The notes below the pieces were generated by a model that saw only the letters and a list, made by a program, of their open reading frames with translations, made no database searches and had not been told where the DNA came from. From positions 8,414 to 72,413 of the forward strand of contig KN832896.1 in the NCBI GenBank assembly GCA_000827325.1: DNA of 64,000 bases, in the 5' to 3' direction. Shown here one piece after another: positions 10,849 to 22,270 of this stretch. Position 1 is the stretch's first letter; every line of letters begins with the position of its first letter. The stretch is from Oidiodendron maius Zn (Eukaryota > Ascomycota > Leotiomycetes > Myxotrichaceae). Both the position numbers and the translations under genes were made by a program.

Positions 10849-11515
10849 TTACCTTAGGACTGAGTTGGCTAGTACACGGCTCGCTCCAGCCAGACGATGA
10901 GTCCCAATATCGCAAAATATATCCAACCGCCGAATGATATCCTCGTGAACGTGTTTTGCAGGCATGATAAAGGCAGCAGACCTGGTGGGACTCGTGCTTC
11001 CGGTAATGATGTGCCCAAAGACACCTCTCCATAGTGCATCGTAAACCACTGCCCCACAGTTACCGGCAGGCACAGGAGAGTCAAAATCGCCGACATAGAC
11101 TTCCTGATAAGAAGAGCTGTTTGATAAGTGGACGTAAGTCTCGGGCCGGGAGAGATGTCCGTTCAGGAGGCCATGAGTCGTGAGGACTCTCACAGGAGTT
11201 CCATCTTCGTCCGGTTCGACGAAATTCTCCGAGATTAACAGGAAATATGGAAGACCCACTGACGGAACTTTTTATAAATCTCTGTTACACCACACAATGC
11301 ATGGTCAAGGTCGATAGAGACCAGAGGGCAACAAGTGGAGCCTTCGTCTCACTGAGAGTCACTCCATCTGATACTAGACTGTTTCGCCTTCCACGTTGGC
11401 GAGATATGCGAGAACGGTGCTACGGGTAACTTCCAACGCCATGGAAAAATCATTAGCCATCCCCACGATCAGCTTGTTGGACAGATGGCTGGGCGCATTC
11501 TTCACCTTGACAAGG
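10849..11515 (-). pseudogene. Fragment of a large fungal protein with GHI.xG / A.I.PA motif
   Basis: The minus frame 10849-11259 holds GNCGAVVYDALWRGVFGHIITGS, FIMPA and VHEDI. This resembles a C-terminal block found in many fungal hypothetical proteins (a (V/I)xGHIVAG ... AYIxPAxxVxEDI signature, from memory). Upstream, other frames read LVKVKNAPSHLSNKLIVGMAND with stops between, so the gene is broken. It sits inside the spacer between A2 and B2 and makes that spacer longer than in the other pairs, so it is probably an insertion. Confidence 0.45.
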
Positions 11516-11600
11516 GACAGAGCATAAGTGTTTGCAAAAAAAGCGTTGTAGAATTAACTTAGCGCTCCGTTCGATGACAACAATTGGATCGACGCAGTCG

Positions 11601-11672
11601 GGAAAATAAGCAGGCTAGATCAAGTTAGGGAAGCAAACGCTATGCCGATTTCCTGAAACGGACATTACATTT
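11601..11672 (+). promoter_or_regulatory. Shared intergenic module, copy 4
   Basis: ggaaaataagcaggctagat, then aagcaaacgc, then atttcctgaaacggacatta. It lies about 600-670 bases before the family B copy B2, the same distance as in the pair at 33 kb. Confidence 0.5.
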
Positions 11673-12145
11673 CAGGATTCTATGTGGTATGGTGCTGAAC
11701 TGTATAGATATATGTATTTCATATTATACAAGGTGTTCACTGCGTCTTTTGACCATATATAGAGACCATCTCAGATATCTTGTAATAAAACATCAGAGGC
11801 AATTCTAGAATCAAAGTGATTTGACCCAGTATTTGTGGAGTTATATGCATTCGAAGTGTAGTGGTAGGGTGTAACCGATCACGGACAGCACTTGTAACCG
11901 ATTGTGCTGAAAAGCAGTCCGTGACATGCGCTTAGTAGATGAGTCTAGCGTAAGAATTTAGTACAATCCTTTCTGATTTATTGCTAGGTAACCCGCTGGG
12001 GACTTATCGCCGCATTATTATTGGTGGGGTATTCTTATCTAGAGGATTCTTATAGCGAGGTTTTACTGTAGTTCATTTGTAAGCGCTATAGTAAGCTATA
12101 CCGGATCATACTAGGGAGCTAGTACTAAGACGTCGGAACCAAAGG

Positions 12146-12154
12146 TATAAAAGG
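12146..12154 (+). promoter_or_regulatory. TATA box of family B copy B2
   Basis: tataaaagg. The surrounding 200 bases (tactagggagctagta, gacgtc, cagctcttat) match the promoter of B3 at 33780-33870. Confidence 0.6.
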
Positions 12155-12272
12155 TCCCTCAAAACTCTCGTCGCAGCTCTTATCAAAGTGACTATCTCCA
12201 ACATACCTACTCTCTCAATCCACGAGACAAAATTTGTACCTCTAATTTTACGTTTTAACTAACATTCTCAGG

Positions 12273-12416
12273 ATGCGTTCATCCTCGATCTTCGCCTTGC
12301 TCTTGCTAGCTCTTGGCGTTGTCTCTATCCCACAAGGCGCTGGAACCTGTGAGGACACAGACCCTGAAATCTGCACGGGTCAATGCGCACCGTGCAGAAA
12401 CGGTCATCAGAAATAA
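12273..12416 (+). pseudogene. Family B cysteine-rich secreted protein, short copy (B2)
   Basis: 47 codons. The signal peptide is nearly identical to B3 (MRSSSIFALLLLALGVVS) and the mature start IPQGAGTCEDTDPEIC is conserved. The rest differs and ends early, with four cysteines left. A solo LTR begins two bases after the stop. I read it as a broken relative of B3, although a shortened expressed peptide cannot be excluded because its promoter is well conserved. Confidence 0.6.
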
Positions 12417-12417
12417 C

Positions 12418-12594
12418 TGTGAAGGATATACGGACATTCTGGTCTGACCGGATGGTCAGTATATCCGTATCGAAGCGAACCAACGAACAATATAAATAGT
12501 GTGGCTATAGAACCTTAGACAATACAATCTATTCCACACAACACCCCTGTATTGAACTCATTCTATGAACCACATGATCTTGTAACCTCTGACA
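12418..12594 (+). mobile_element. Solo LTR with 5-bp target duplication
   Basis: 177 bp starting tgtgaaggat and ending ctctgaca, flanked on both sides by ataac (12413-12417 and 12595-12599). It contains a TATA-like caatataaatag. TG...CA ends plus a 5-bp duplication fit a solo LTR left by recombination of an LTR retrotransposon. The family is unknown and it is not the copia element at 1-6 kb. It inserted at the 3' end of the B2 gene. Confidence 0.75.
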
Positions 12595-13073
12595 ATAACT
12601 ATAGCGGGATATCTGACGGATGAACGATTAAGGAGGTATGTGTTGACAGGTTCAAGATCTGAATGCATTGACTGAACTACTATTTGTTGTATGGACAGAT
12701 CTCCATATAGATAAGCTGACATCAGCTTGACTGGGGGCTTATGGGCACGGAAAAGGCCTACCCCACAGTATTATTCTCTGCGTAACCGCATGTGAACGAG
12801 AGACAATACAATATATAAATTCATGAAAGTATAAGCTTCATTTTGGGATAGTAAGTTAGTAGCTGCGGCATGAAGTGGGAGGGCTACGAATATTATTAAA
12901 TATATGTCCTTTGCAAGTTAGCTGTTTGATGTGCATAGTGAGTCATCAATTTAGCGGGACCGCCTTCTATAAGTTCCGTGTTCCTCATATCTCCCAGTCT
13001 GTGGTCGCTTTCAACCAAGATCATTCCAATATTCGCCTTCATCTACAAAAACCCAAGACAAAGATAAAAAAAC
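12595..13073. other. No gene recognised
   Basis: No open frame with recognisable content. From about 12995 the sequence reads like the 5' UTR of the glyoxalase-like fragment that follows. Confidence 0.4.
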
Positions 13074-13186
13074 ATGTCCGCCCCCAAACCCGACCCCATA
13101 AGCTCCTCCCCCATCTAAATTGGGCTTCCCGTCGCCTCCCTCCCGCCCATGCGGCACTTCTACGCTTCTATCCTAGGTCTGGAACC
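13074..13186 (+). pseudogene. N-terminal fragment of a glyoxalase/VOC-like protein
   Basis: An ATG opens MSAPKPDPISSSPI, then an in-frame TAA, then IGLPVASLPPMRHFYASILGLEP. The PMRHFYASILGL block is typical of the first beta-alpha unit of the glyoxalase/bleomycin-resistance (VOC) fold. Similarity ends at about 13186, where degenerate repeat sequence begins. About 38 codons of a protein usually of 120-150 aa remain, with a nonsense codon. Confidence 0.5.
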
Positions 13187-13585
13187 TTAGCTTATGCAAA
13201 CCTGCAACGTAAAAGTGCCGCTAGATCGTATTGGAACAAAGGTGGTTTAAAGTGCTCATGCTAGCGGAGTTGAAGCTAATATAAGTCAGGTTAGATTGAC
13301 AACTGTAGTCTAGATTAAGTTAGTTGATGCATCGACCTCTTCTCGACTAGCTGCCGCCCACGCTAATGATATTACGTCTAGTAAACCACTGCAGTTATAT
13401 GCTAATCTTACTCGTAACAGTCTAAAGATGCCTAGGTATAGGATATGCTCTTTTGGCACTAACCATTTCTATAATAAAGCAAATTATTGTTGGGCGCTGT
13501 TAGAACAGACTTCGTTAGCAAGGTATTTAATTATTTGTGGGTAGTGAGTGTGCCAGTCTAGCCTAAAATCGCTAAAGCAAGGAGA
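13187..13585 (+). repeat. Degenerate dispersed repeat, copy 1
   Basis: Shares several blocks with 21930-22270 in the same order: ataagtcaggttag; gctgccgcccacgctaatg against gctaccgccaatgctag; cgtaacagtc; ctaaccatttct against ctaatcgtttct. Its tail (tctagcctaaaatcgctaaagca) matches 18660-18690. No coding capacity is visible. The differences are mostly C/T and G/A, consistent with RIP. The family is unknown. Confidence 0.5.
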
Positions 13586-14098
13586 CCTGACTCTAGCCCA
13601 CAAAGGTTCGAGAGATTATGCGTAAGCACATGGTTTGAGGTATCCATGCAATAAGAGTTGTAGGGGTAAAGCATGTACATGCAGTTATTCAAACAGAGTT
13701 CATAAGGGTAAAGATTACTATTAATGGTTGCGCCTATGGTATATTTAGCACCTAGTGGCAGACAACACTCTAATGACACCTCTTTTTGAAGGGACCAGCT
13801 AAGTTAAATCGTGACCTCTAGTAGCTAAATCGCCACTACCTTCTCTCTTCGGAAACGATGGCACGGCGCTCCTCGTATACGACTTAGATAGTCCCAATAT
13901 AAAGGGCTTATTAGCGCTTACAGCCGTCTAGCTACTTAACTCGCCCTTTCTATCACTAGTCATAAAACCGTATATGTAGAAAAACCTAATTTATCCCTTC
14001 GTTGGCTGCTACGCAAATTAAGGTAGCCGCCCACTCCTAGCGTCCTGTAGCACAGTAGGACTCGTCGGCAGTCAACGGCTCTCTTGGCTTCGTAATGT
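13586..14098. other. No gene recognised
   Basis: No frame with recognisable content. It may hold further decayed repeat sequence or the upstream part of the kinase fragment that follows. Confidence 0.35.
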
Positions 14099-14338
14099 TG
14101 GCCGCGTTCTGTTTCTGCAAATCAGCAGTATTGTTATATCCGGTCGGGAGACGACATCCCTCGCGATGTGAGAGCGTTGGGCTTTATTATGATGGAATTA
14201 ATGCAAAAGTACAGCAAGTATGGCGGGGCAGTTAGCGTTGACGACTTGCATCGCTGGCCTTCCGATTCAGACGCCGTCGGATTCCTTTTAGAGACAACAT
14301 CAGCGACTTTAGCTGGCGAACTACTAGGAGTAGGTTAA
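14099..14338 (+). pseudogene. C-terminal fragment of a fungal protein-kinase-like protein
   Basis: One frame reads SANQQYCYIRSGDDIPRDVR, then ALGFIMMELMQKY, DDLHRWPSDSDAVGFL and ETTSATLAGELL. This is the helix F to H region of a family of fungal kinase-like proteins, many of which lack a full active site. ATP-binding and catalytic loops are absent. Near 14400-14460 another frame reads GNLMGLISLAKVSVSGYYS, which could be the tail of the same gene. Only the end of the domain remains, so this is a broken copy. Confidence 0.55.
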
Positions 14339-16669
14339 ACCCGTCCCCTCAAGACAGTCTGACATTTCAGCATCCGCTTCTGAGATCCTGTGACAGGAAG
14401 GGAAATTTGATGGGGTTGATATCTCTAGCTAAAGTCTCTGTGTCCGGATACTACTCTTGCATAGCTTGACTCAGTGATCATACTCTACGATTGATATTAC
14501 AAAATCCTGCAGGCTGCACTTTATGGTACTGTATGTGGAGGCGATAGACGATAGACCTATGACTGTTGATATTCAGTGTATGCGTCAAGCTGCTCCTTTT
14601 AGTTAGTTACGTTGCTATTTAATCCTTCACTGTTTCAGTTATGGAATTTGTGAGTCTCTATTTTAGGAATTTGAGTTAAGAAGTATTTCAAGCGTTAGAG
14701 TGCGAGACTACCAACCGAACTTCCAATCCTGGCTCAATATCTATCCAATCTTATCGTATGAGCTGAGAAACTACTGGGATCATAGCCACAGCTCGTGCCC
14801 TCTCCCGCCTCACCTAGCTCACCTCAATACGAATAGAGGACACCAAGACTCCCCTTTCCTTTCAATCTGCCTTGTCTAGCTATGTTCAGGATTAAAACTC
14901 CGTATTTCCTACGAAATATTGCTAGGATATTCAGAATCTTTGCTCTATATGTTGGCGCCAGATATCCTAATATAAATGGCCTGATGTCTGTATCAGCGAA
15001 TCTTGAGGCGTATCGAACGGTCAGTCTCCTTTTCGACCAGTATCCATGGAACATATTGGATAATGCCTGTTAGTCAAGTCGGATGTATTATGATAGAGTT
15101 GGTAGGTAGTCATTCAACCCCTTCTACTGCTTCAACCCCCTTTCTGTTATAAACTAGATTAGGTTCGAAAAGATTAGACAGAAAGCCAAGACTATAGTTT
15201 GAAAGTAAACAGGGAAACAAACAGGGAAGTTTTTTGCCCTATGTTGGCAATAGTGATACATCGCACGGTCAGTATAAAAGACTCCGCCCCTGGCCCTTGG
15301 AAAAACAGGACTTAGCCTTCGTAATGATAAGTGTGGGGCTTTCTGCCTGTTCTACTGCTGCATTTTTCTTCTGGCTGACTCTTTCACGGCCGAGAGCTGG
15401 TCGCCTGATCTTGTATCAAGGATTATCAATAAGGGGACTCCATTAGCGCATTATCCTGTAGAGAACAGCGAAGCTAAATATCAAGGATGTTCTTAATCAA
15501 GAACACTGTACATATCATGGCTAAGCGTGTATAAAGGGGGGACTGTTCAAGTTTAGAGTATAGTGTCGACAAGGAAGCCACTTAAGGCAGATTATGATCA
15601 AGAATATATAAAGGCAGTCTATCGCCTCCTAATATGGTCTTCTTAAACAATCGACTTTTTTATTATATTGCTAAATCTTGTCTGAATATATTTCAGTGCA
15701 ATTTTGAGTAGAATTACAATGCTGGTAAAAACTGCAACAAGCCTAGTGCCTTTGCTTAAAATTTCAGCAGACAGGAGTTCTAAAATACTATATAGAGCTT
15801 GATTTCCACTATATAAGCGGAATAGGCTCTGTATCGTCGGAGTCAAAAGAATATACTCCTCTAGCAATTTGCTCTTTTAGACTTGGAAATTCTAGTGAAC
15901 TTAGTACAGGGATCCTATTAGAGGTATGATTCTACAGCCAATCAAGATTGATGTAATAGTAACAGTACTTTAGGCCTATCTTCTCTTTTAGAGAGACAGG
16001 CTACTAGATATTATCTTTAATGAAAGGCAACTGTTAAAGGATAGAAATACAAATAAGCTAAATTCTGTCTTTGATTATCTTGCTATATTCTATCCTCCCG
16101 TCTCCCTCTAGCTTTCGTGCTTCGAGATTGCTCCTCCGAAGAATATCCAATGGACGCTTCGGTGCGCAATTCCAAAGACCAGTTCCCGCAATTTTTAATC
16201 GACCTTTTGAGGCTTTGGTGCTGTGCTAGCGGCGTTTTGCGCATCGTGCTCTAGTAAGTCCCTAATCAGCGACGAATCCGGGATAACATGTATCAATTAA
16301 GAAGAAGGCAACGGTAGGAAATTGCTTCAGAGCTGACTTACCTGACTGAGTAACCTGGTGTGGTGCTGAGATCGTTCCGTAACGATTGGTCATGGTGGAT
16401 GATGTAGCCTCCCGGGAGTTCTCTCGGCCGAACGCCGACCACGGCGTGGTTTTAGCTCGGGGCTAAGTGTAGCTCACGATAACCTGCGATAGCGGACAGT
16501 GAGTAAGATAAATTTGGGCATTGATCATTCATCCGAAGCCGTTGGACTGCCACAGACCTTGATACGGATCCGACAGGATATTTTTGTGTCAGATGCACCA
16601 ATCATCCACCTTCTTCGCCGGACGGTCAAATGACGTATTAGAGCGCATCACATTCTATATTAGCTCGAT
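14339..16669. other. 2.3 kb without a recognisable gene
   Basis: Open frames here (14824-15054, 15234-15446 and 15643-15867) are short, AT-biased and without known motifs. 15600-16090 is AT-rich and may be an old transposon remnant. 16360-16500 is more GC-rich but shows no protein or RNA feature that I can support. Confidence 0.4.
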
Positions 16670-17590
16670 CTACTGGTGTGAACGTAAACTAACTGTCCAG
16701 ACTACCCCATCCTCGGTATTCGAGACAGATGCAGAGGGCATGTATCGATTATCAGGGCATTTACAGAGAAATCTAACCGTGTTCAATTTGGGTACATTTG
16801 AGCATCGAGAAAGATTTTCCGCCTTTGATACCAAAACGTTCAATAAATTACGTCCAAAGCATTCGTTAAATTCACAGTCCAAGACATAACGGTCAATATC
16901 AAGCTCGTGGCGAGTGCTGGTTTCTAAGTCGAGATTTATGGTAAATGTTTCTAACAACGGTTGACAGATGTATTTAAATTGTAGTAAATCGGCACAAATC
17001 TCGCGCGTGCGAAGATAGACGTGACGTGCTTGCGGAAAGTGCCTTGATATTGTTTCACAGAGATGAGATCTTCTAAAACGATGCTGATTCAGCTGGATCC
17101 TATTCTCTAGTTCTGCGCCAGGGAAGTCGATTTTTACAAACTCAAGATTGTGGCTAGAAAGACCAGAAAGGATGCTTTCGAATGTAGACATATGGATAGC
17201 ATGCCACGAAGTCTCGACTTCCAAAAAATTGCAAAAGGTAAATGTTTGTAGTCTTTGAAAGTCCACTATTTTCGACGCCAATTCAATCAATGCGGCGTTG
17301 ATTCCGTATAACCATGCCAATGAATAGGGCATAGGATGCTCGTAAGTACCAGTGTGCTCGGGGTACACTAGTATAATGCTAACTGAATGCGTATAACGGT
17401 AGAGGAGCTCCATATATTCGGCAGAGAGGAGAGGTATTCGAAATAAGGTAGATGACGACATTTGAATATCTCGAAGAAGCCGTCTGCAAATTGGACGGTA
17501 CCAACTTCGACATATTAGAAGTTGTTGAGGGCTGACATCGACATAGTGGAAAATACTATCTAACAATTCAGGAGAAAGTGATAGCGCCAT
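16670..17590 (-). CDS. F-box-like protein
   Basis: 306 aa, uninterrupted. The N-terminus MALSLSPELLDSIFHYVDVS, then LLICRSWYRPICRRLLRDIQ, has the leucine/proline/tryptophan pattern of a fungal F-box, which usually binds Skp1 in an SCF ubiquitin ligase. The remaining 250 residues carry no motif I recognise; they have loosely repeating hydrophobic segments (LQTFTFCNFLEV, LEFVKIDFPG, LLETFTINLDLE) reminiscent of degenerate leucine-rich repeats used for substrate choice. I chose the ATG at 17590; a GTG in frame 13 codons upstream is unlikely to be used. The gene stands alone among repeats. Substrate unknown. Confidence 0.7.
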   Translation of the reverse strand: MALSLSPELLDSIFHYVDVSPQQLLICRSWYRPICRRLLRDIQMSSSTLFRIPLLSAEYMELLYRYTHSVSIILVYPEHTGTYEHPMPYSLAWLYGINAALIELASKIVDFQRLQTFTFCNFLEVETSWHAIHMSTFESILSGLSSHNLEFVKIDFPGAELENRIQLNQHRFRRSHLCETISRHFPQARHVYLRTREICADLLQFKYICQPLLETFTINLDLETSTRHELDIDRYVLDCEFNECFGRNLLNVLVSKAENLSRCSNVPKLNTVRFLCKCPDNRYMPSASVSNTEDGVVWTVSLRSHQ

Positions 17591-19120
17591 AATGATAGTA
17601 TTTGGACGCGAAAACAAAATCGGAGGCACGATAGTACTGGTTGCTTACGCACTTCCGGTCAACCCTTATATCCGCACCTCAGCGGCACATTTACTCCACA
17701 GCAAACTACCAGAATTTGCCTCAGCTGCTGTACGCATGAAGTCCGTTTAAGGTGGACGAGCAATCAAGCTAATATATATTACGTTAGTCTACAGCATCAG
17801 TCTAGAAACAGTTAGCGCATACACTTCTGACAAGGATATTCAGTTAGCCTTGACGTTGCCAAACTACCCCTACTTTATCTATATTAAGCCTAGGCTGGAA
17901 GCTTCGTTTCGGTTACGTAACAAGCTCGCCCACTTCTGGTAATTTACTAAACGTCTGAGGGCATCCGGCTCATCCCAGGACTCATAGCCCACGTAGGACC
18001 CCAGCAGGCTCGTTTAAAATCAGTGTTGATTGATCTGATTCCTTTGTCCACTAATCTACTCAGGCCTTGTCGTCTAACCACACGAAGATGCAGATATCTG
18101 CATCTTTCATAATGTCCCAAAATATCCTCTTTAGTGTTAGTTGCTATCCACGAATGGCCAACCCTCTAGATTCAGCGTTATGAGGGAAGTAGACTCGAGT
18201 TGTATCGCCTGTGCCATTCATCGACATCCCAGTTAAACCAGAAGAATTTTCGTCTTAAAAGTCGGCCTGTGAGCTGCACAGCCAGACTGTCACGCCAGCC
18301 GCTAAATCTACTGCAGAAGCAAAATTTATCAGTATTGCAATTGCACAAAGCACTGTCAAGCTCACCATCGTCCAGTGGAGGTAATCCACTCTTCCGGTTC
18401 ATATCACTGTCAATTATTCCGGGATGGAGATTGAAGACCCTGAGCTAAGGATGCTTAGCTTGCAGAAATTCAAATATTTTATTATTAGCGACCGTGATAA
18501 AGGCCTTCTAGCGCATATTGGGAGTTCCCTCTGTATACGCATACAGCTATTACTGCGTATTCTACATTGGTTCTTTCCTTGAGATTACTGAGAAGGATTG
18601 GCCGTTCGGATATGCCTGGTTAGAAGCTGTGCACTAGCTATTTATGGGTTATGAAGTCTTGGTCTAGCCCAGTATCGCTAAAGCATGAGCGTAACAAGGT
18701 GTCACTTAAGTACATTGTGAATCTTACTTGCTTGACTGTTCGCTGCTTACACTCGTCTCGCTGCTAACGGAAGCACAGCAGTAAATCTTGGGCGCTAAGG
18801 AGGTAGCGCTGACAGTCATTTCTCTGTCTTTTTCACCCGCGACTCGCCTTTACATCCAAATATCAGTAGTTTATTACGTCCGGCAGTATCCTAAAAGGGC
18901 TTGCTTGGGTTATGTACAGCTCCGGTTCTTTCACGGTTGGTTTGAACTTCCAAAGCCCGTACGGTTCATCTGCATCCAGATAGTGCCTTTTCACATGCGT
19001 TCCGTTTTCTGCAGGTTCTCGTGTGAAATAATTTAGTAGCAAGTAGCCTGGAGGCTATTCTCAGCATCCTATCCTCAGCACAAATTTATGCTATGCTAGA
19101 TCTACAGTAATAGCTCTAAA
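17591..19120. other. No gene recognised; scraps of dispersed repeat
   Basis: Short open frames at 18178-18448 and 18788-19036 lack motifs. 18630-18690 (gggttatgaagtcttggtctagccc, then atcgctaaagcatgag) matches the tails of the degenerate repeat copies at 13 kb and 22 kb. Confidence 0.4.
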
Positions 19121-19354
19121 TCATCTCACGTCAGCACTAGGAATAATTAGGATTGAGAAATAACTGGTAGGAATTAGATAAGCTCCAATAAATCTATTGT
19201 CTGTCTCTTCTTCTAGGTCGTCTTCTTGATCTTGACTGTAAGCTACGCCGATTACCTCCCTTATGTCTTCGTCGAGATCATTGATTTCTTCGGAGGTAGG
19301 ATTGACAAATTCTTCAACTGTCAAGAGACCTTGAGCCCCTGATATCCGTGCCAT
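19121..19354 (-). CDS. Acidic 77-aa open frame, possibly a transposase tail
   Basis: MARISGAQGLLTVEEFVNPT, then an acidic run DLDEDIREVIGVAYSQDQEDDLEEE. The LTVEEF.NP plus acidic run resembles tails of some fungal DNA-transposon proteins, but I cannot place it firmly. It may be a fragment rather than a gene. Confidence 0.25.
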   Translation of the reverse strand: MARISGAQGLLTVEEFVNPTSEEINDLDEDIREVIGVAYSQDQEDDLEEETDNRFIGAYLIPTSYFSILIIPSADVR

Positions 19355-19612
19355 TTGAGTTATCTAGATCATCGACTTCGTCAACCCCTCTGGCCTCAAT
19401 CTCAACTAGTTTCTTAGCTATTATTGTGTAGGTAACGCAGTCTGGGTATTATTTTGGACTACATATGACCGATTCATTCAAATTTTTTACTGTGCGAAAA
19501 TGAGACTGCATTTTTTGACCGACCCATTTCCATTCTTATCTACTGTATATCTAAAAGCTTTCTATTCGCAATGTTTGGATAGTGGCGCACAGATTTCTGA
19601 AGCTGGAGCCAT

Positions 19613-21071
19613 TCAGAACACATGCATCAGCAATCCAATGAAGTTCAAGAAGAGCCTCGTCAGTCGATCTATGAGAGTCAATTCAGTCATTTTACCCTTG
19701 AGGTATGTTGAATCGCTATAGGTGAAAGGTAACTTAGCCCCGAGGTGGTCTATGGCAACTTTTAATCCCGAAGAGAATCCATCTTCGTGCAGTCCACAAT
19801 TTGTCCAAGCACCGCAGTAGGAGATATTTCGGGTATTCTGGATCTTGTACAGAAGCCTTTGACTCTTCACCGCATGGGATGTGTACTAGGGGTGGTCAAA
19901 GTCGAAACTACCGTAGACTAAGTCTTCTCGGGGTGGCTCTTGTGGATCAACGGTAACAAGAATCGGACCAAATCTTTTCTCCGGGATTTCCATAACCAAG
20001 TTCAGCCAGGCAGTGACTGAAGCTTTGTCAAAGCCTTCTGTGTCCGACTCGGCTTTGTAATTCCAGCAAGACCACATGCTACGGTCCTTGGGCATATGGT
20101 CAGTGTCGGCATGAAGAACAACCTCTTTCCGGTGGGGTTTGAAAGCTCCTAGAGTCTCAATTCCCTGTTGCGTTAACTGAGGACTGATCATTTTCAACGC
20201 CTGGGGTCCGTGAACAGCATGATCGAACGACTCCACATTACCATTGGCCAGCTCTAGCAGCACCGTGCCGCAAGTTACTGAAGTGCCGATGTGGACATTC
20301 TCGGTCGGCAAGCCTCTGACAATGGCATCCACATATTTGGCCGTGCCTCCCTGGATAGAAAGCCAGTCATAGCCTTTGGCAACGTTAATGAGAAGATGAT
20401 GATTCCAAAGAAACCAAACCAAGGTGTTGGTAGGAAAGTCCCGTCTAACTTTGTTGGGGCTTGTGGACCACAGCAGATCTGTCATAGGGACTAGGTAGTC
20501 GTCTCGGAACCTTATGCTATGACAATTCCGATAGAGGTATTCATCAATAGTCTCCAACTTAGCGTCCGGCTCGGTTGGGTTAAGATATTCTTCCGAGGAA
20601 GGTCCAGTGAGAACTGGTTGAAGCGAATGCAGTCGTACAGAAATCTCCAGAACGATGGGCGAATTAGGTTTCTTGTTTGGCCGCAAATATTACCCGTCGA
20701 CCATTCAAATATCCATTATCACGAGTTACGCTTAGGGTATTTGGCGGCGAGTTGGTGCGTATGCCCAGAGACATAATGGCGACGACGAAATTGGCTATTC
20801 CTCGGGCGTCATTAGTTTCAAGATTCGACAATTGACAAATCCATCCTATAATGTTTTACATACGGTAGATCACGGGATTAAACCCAACAAAAGCAAAGTC
20901 GCATCCCACCTCCAGTCCATCCCTCTCAACCAGTACAATATGCGCATGCCCGCCAAGTCTTTCATTGGCCTCAAACAAATGAAGTTCGTGCTGTGTGTGT
21001 TGTAGAGCGTAAAGAGCTCCCATACCGCTGGTACCGCTCCCTACAACTGCAACCCTCTTTCTTGCAGACAT
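19613..21071 (-). pseudogene. FAD-dependent amine-oxidase-like oxidoreductase, broken
   Basis: Exon 1 (20856-21071) opens MSARKRVAVVGSGTSGMGAL, a GxGxxG FAD-binding fold, then ANERLGGHAH and FVGFNPVIY. An intron (gtatgt at its start, tag at its end) leads to YPNFVVAIMSLGIRTNSPPN, then TLSVTRDNG. After this the similarity changes frame to IFEWSTGN, FWRFLYDCIRFNQFSLDL, and again to EEYLNPTEPDAKLETIDEYL, which runs to 19886. A TAG codon then interrupts DHP and YTSHAVKSQR, and the frame continues to 19613. So there are two apparent frameshifts and one nonsense codon, and a few residues seem missing before HGPQALK. Relatives of this flavoprotein are often neighbours of cyclopropane fatty acid synthases, as here (24051-25480). 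The enzyme is probably dead. Confidence 0.75.
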
Positions 21072-21929
21072 AGCGTTTTAATTTGATGGCAGGGACTGGA
21101 AATCGTCATTAACTCAGTATAATGAAAAGAACTATCGAGTTTCAATTATGGATATATATATATATATTTGAGGAGAGGGAAAGACTGTCACGGGCCGAAT
21201 GCAATGAGAAACCTACCGAATTCTATCTTCTTTACTAACGCAATTCCATTAGCCGCTAATTCTACACGTTTGTGAACAATAGCTATGTAACCAAGACTTC
21301 GATTTCAAGCGTCTCAACCTTCTGCGCTCCTATCTACAGCTTCTAAACCAACCGTGGTCCATGACGTCCACAGAGCTCTCAGACCCTTCAGACCCCTCCG
21401 TTAAGGACGACACCCCACGCCCCTGATACTCTATCGACAGCCTCAATTCTTGTATAGCTTGGATCTTCAAACATATGCAGAATCCGGACCCAGAGACGCA
21501 GCATTATAGTCAACGGAACAAGGCGAGTGTCTTTGCAAAAACTAGGCGTGGAAGTGCAAGTATTTCCTTGAGTCGTGGGGTAAGGTAACAAAGGCTTGCC
21601 TCGACAAGAGCAAACCAAACCATTGTTTGAACTTGTATTTCCCTGGTTTCATTGTGACGGCGTCGAATACTACGCCGATAATCGAACATTACGTTTATTG
21701 GCATCTGTAATAGCTTATCTCTTTAGCGCCACCTTGGAAATAAAGATACTTAGGTAGGGACAGGGGGCGGATCGTCCTAAATAAACGGCGTTATCTCAAT
21801 CTGCATCAGAAAAGCGATAGGAGCGCGCAAAAGACCCCTATGGCGGGTGTCCTTATATCGCATGATCCTTACATCGGGGTTTTACTGTATTCCCAAAAGA
21901 ACTGTTTAATCATTAGCCCTTTCGTTCTA
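21072..21929. other. Intergenic, no gene recognised
   Basis: A (ta)n run near 21150 and two overlapping minus-strand open frames (21388-21704) without known motifs. Confidence 0.4.
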
Positions 21930-22270
21930 CAAGTGCGAAGGCTTCGTGCAAGCCGCAAGCTAGCACATATAAGTCAGGTTAGGCTGGAAATCCGTAGCCT
22001 AGATATAGTTAGTGCACGCACGGGCGATACACCATAGGCGACTGCATGTGGGAAGCGGATCTATTCAGCTAGGCTAATGCTTGTTTTGCTTAAACATCAC
22101 CTCTTTCGTCCAGTCCAGCAGCTACCGCCAATGCTAGTAGGGATATCACCTCTCGTAATCCACCACGGTTTATGCTGATGTTACTCCGTAACAGTCGGAA
22201 GTTGTGCTAGGCGGGGGGTATACTCCTTTAGCGCTAATCGTTTCTGGGCTGTGATGTCTTGGTCTAACCA
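21930..22270 (+). repeat. Degenerate dispersed repeat, copy 2
   Basis: Counterpart of 13187-13585; the best shared blocks are acatataagtcaggttag, gctaccgccaatgctag and gatgttactccgtaacagtc. This copy is GC-richer and so probably closer to the original. No protein is recognisable. Confidence 0.5.

Noticed and set aside
14062-14092. Resemblance of caacggctctcttggcttcg to the 5.8S rRNA start
   Set aside because: Only a short partial match; the flanking bases do not continue as 5.8S or ITS. Chance similarity.
20519-20776. Plus-strand open frame of 85 codons
   Set aside because: Antisense to the flavoprotein remnant; no motifs.
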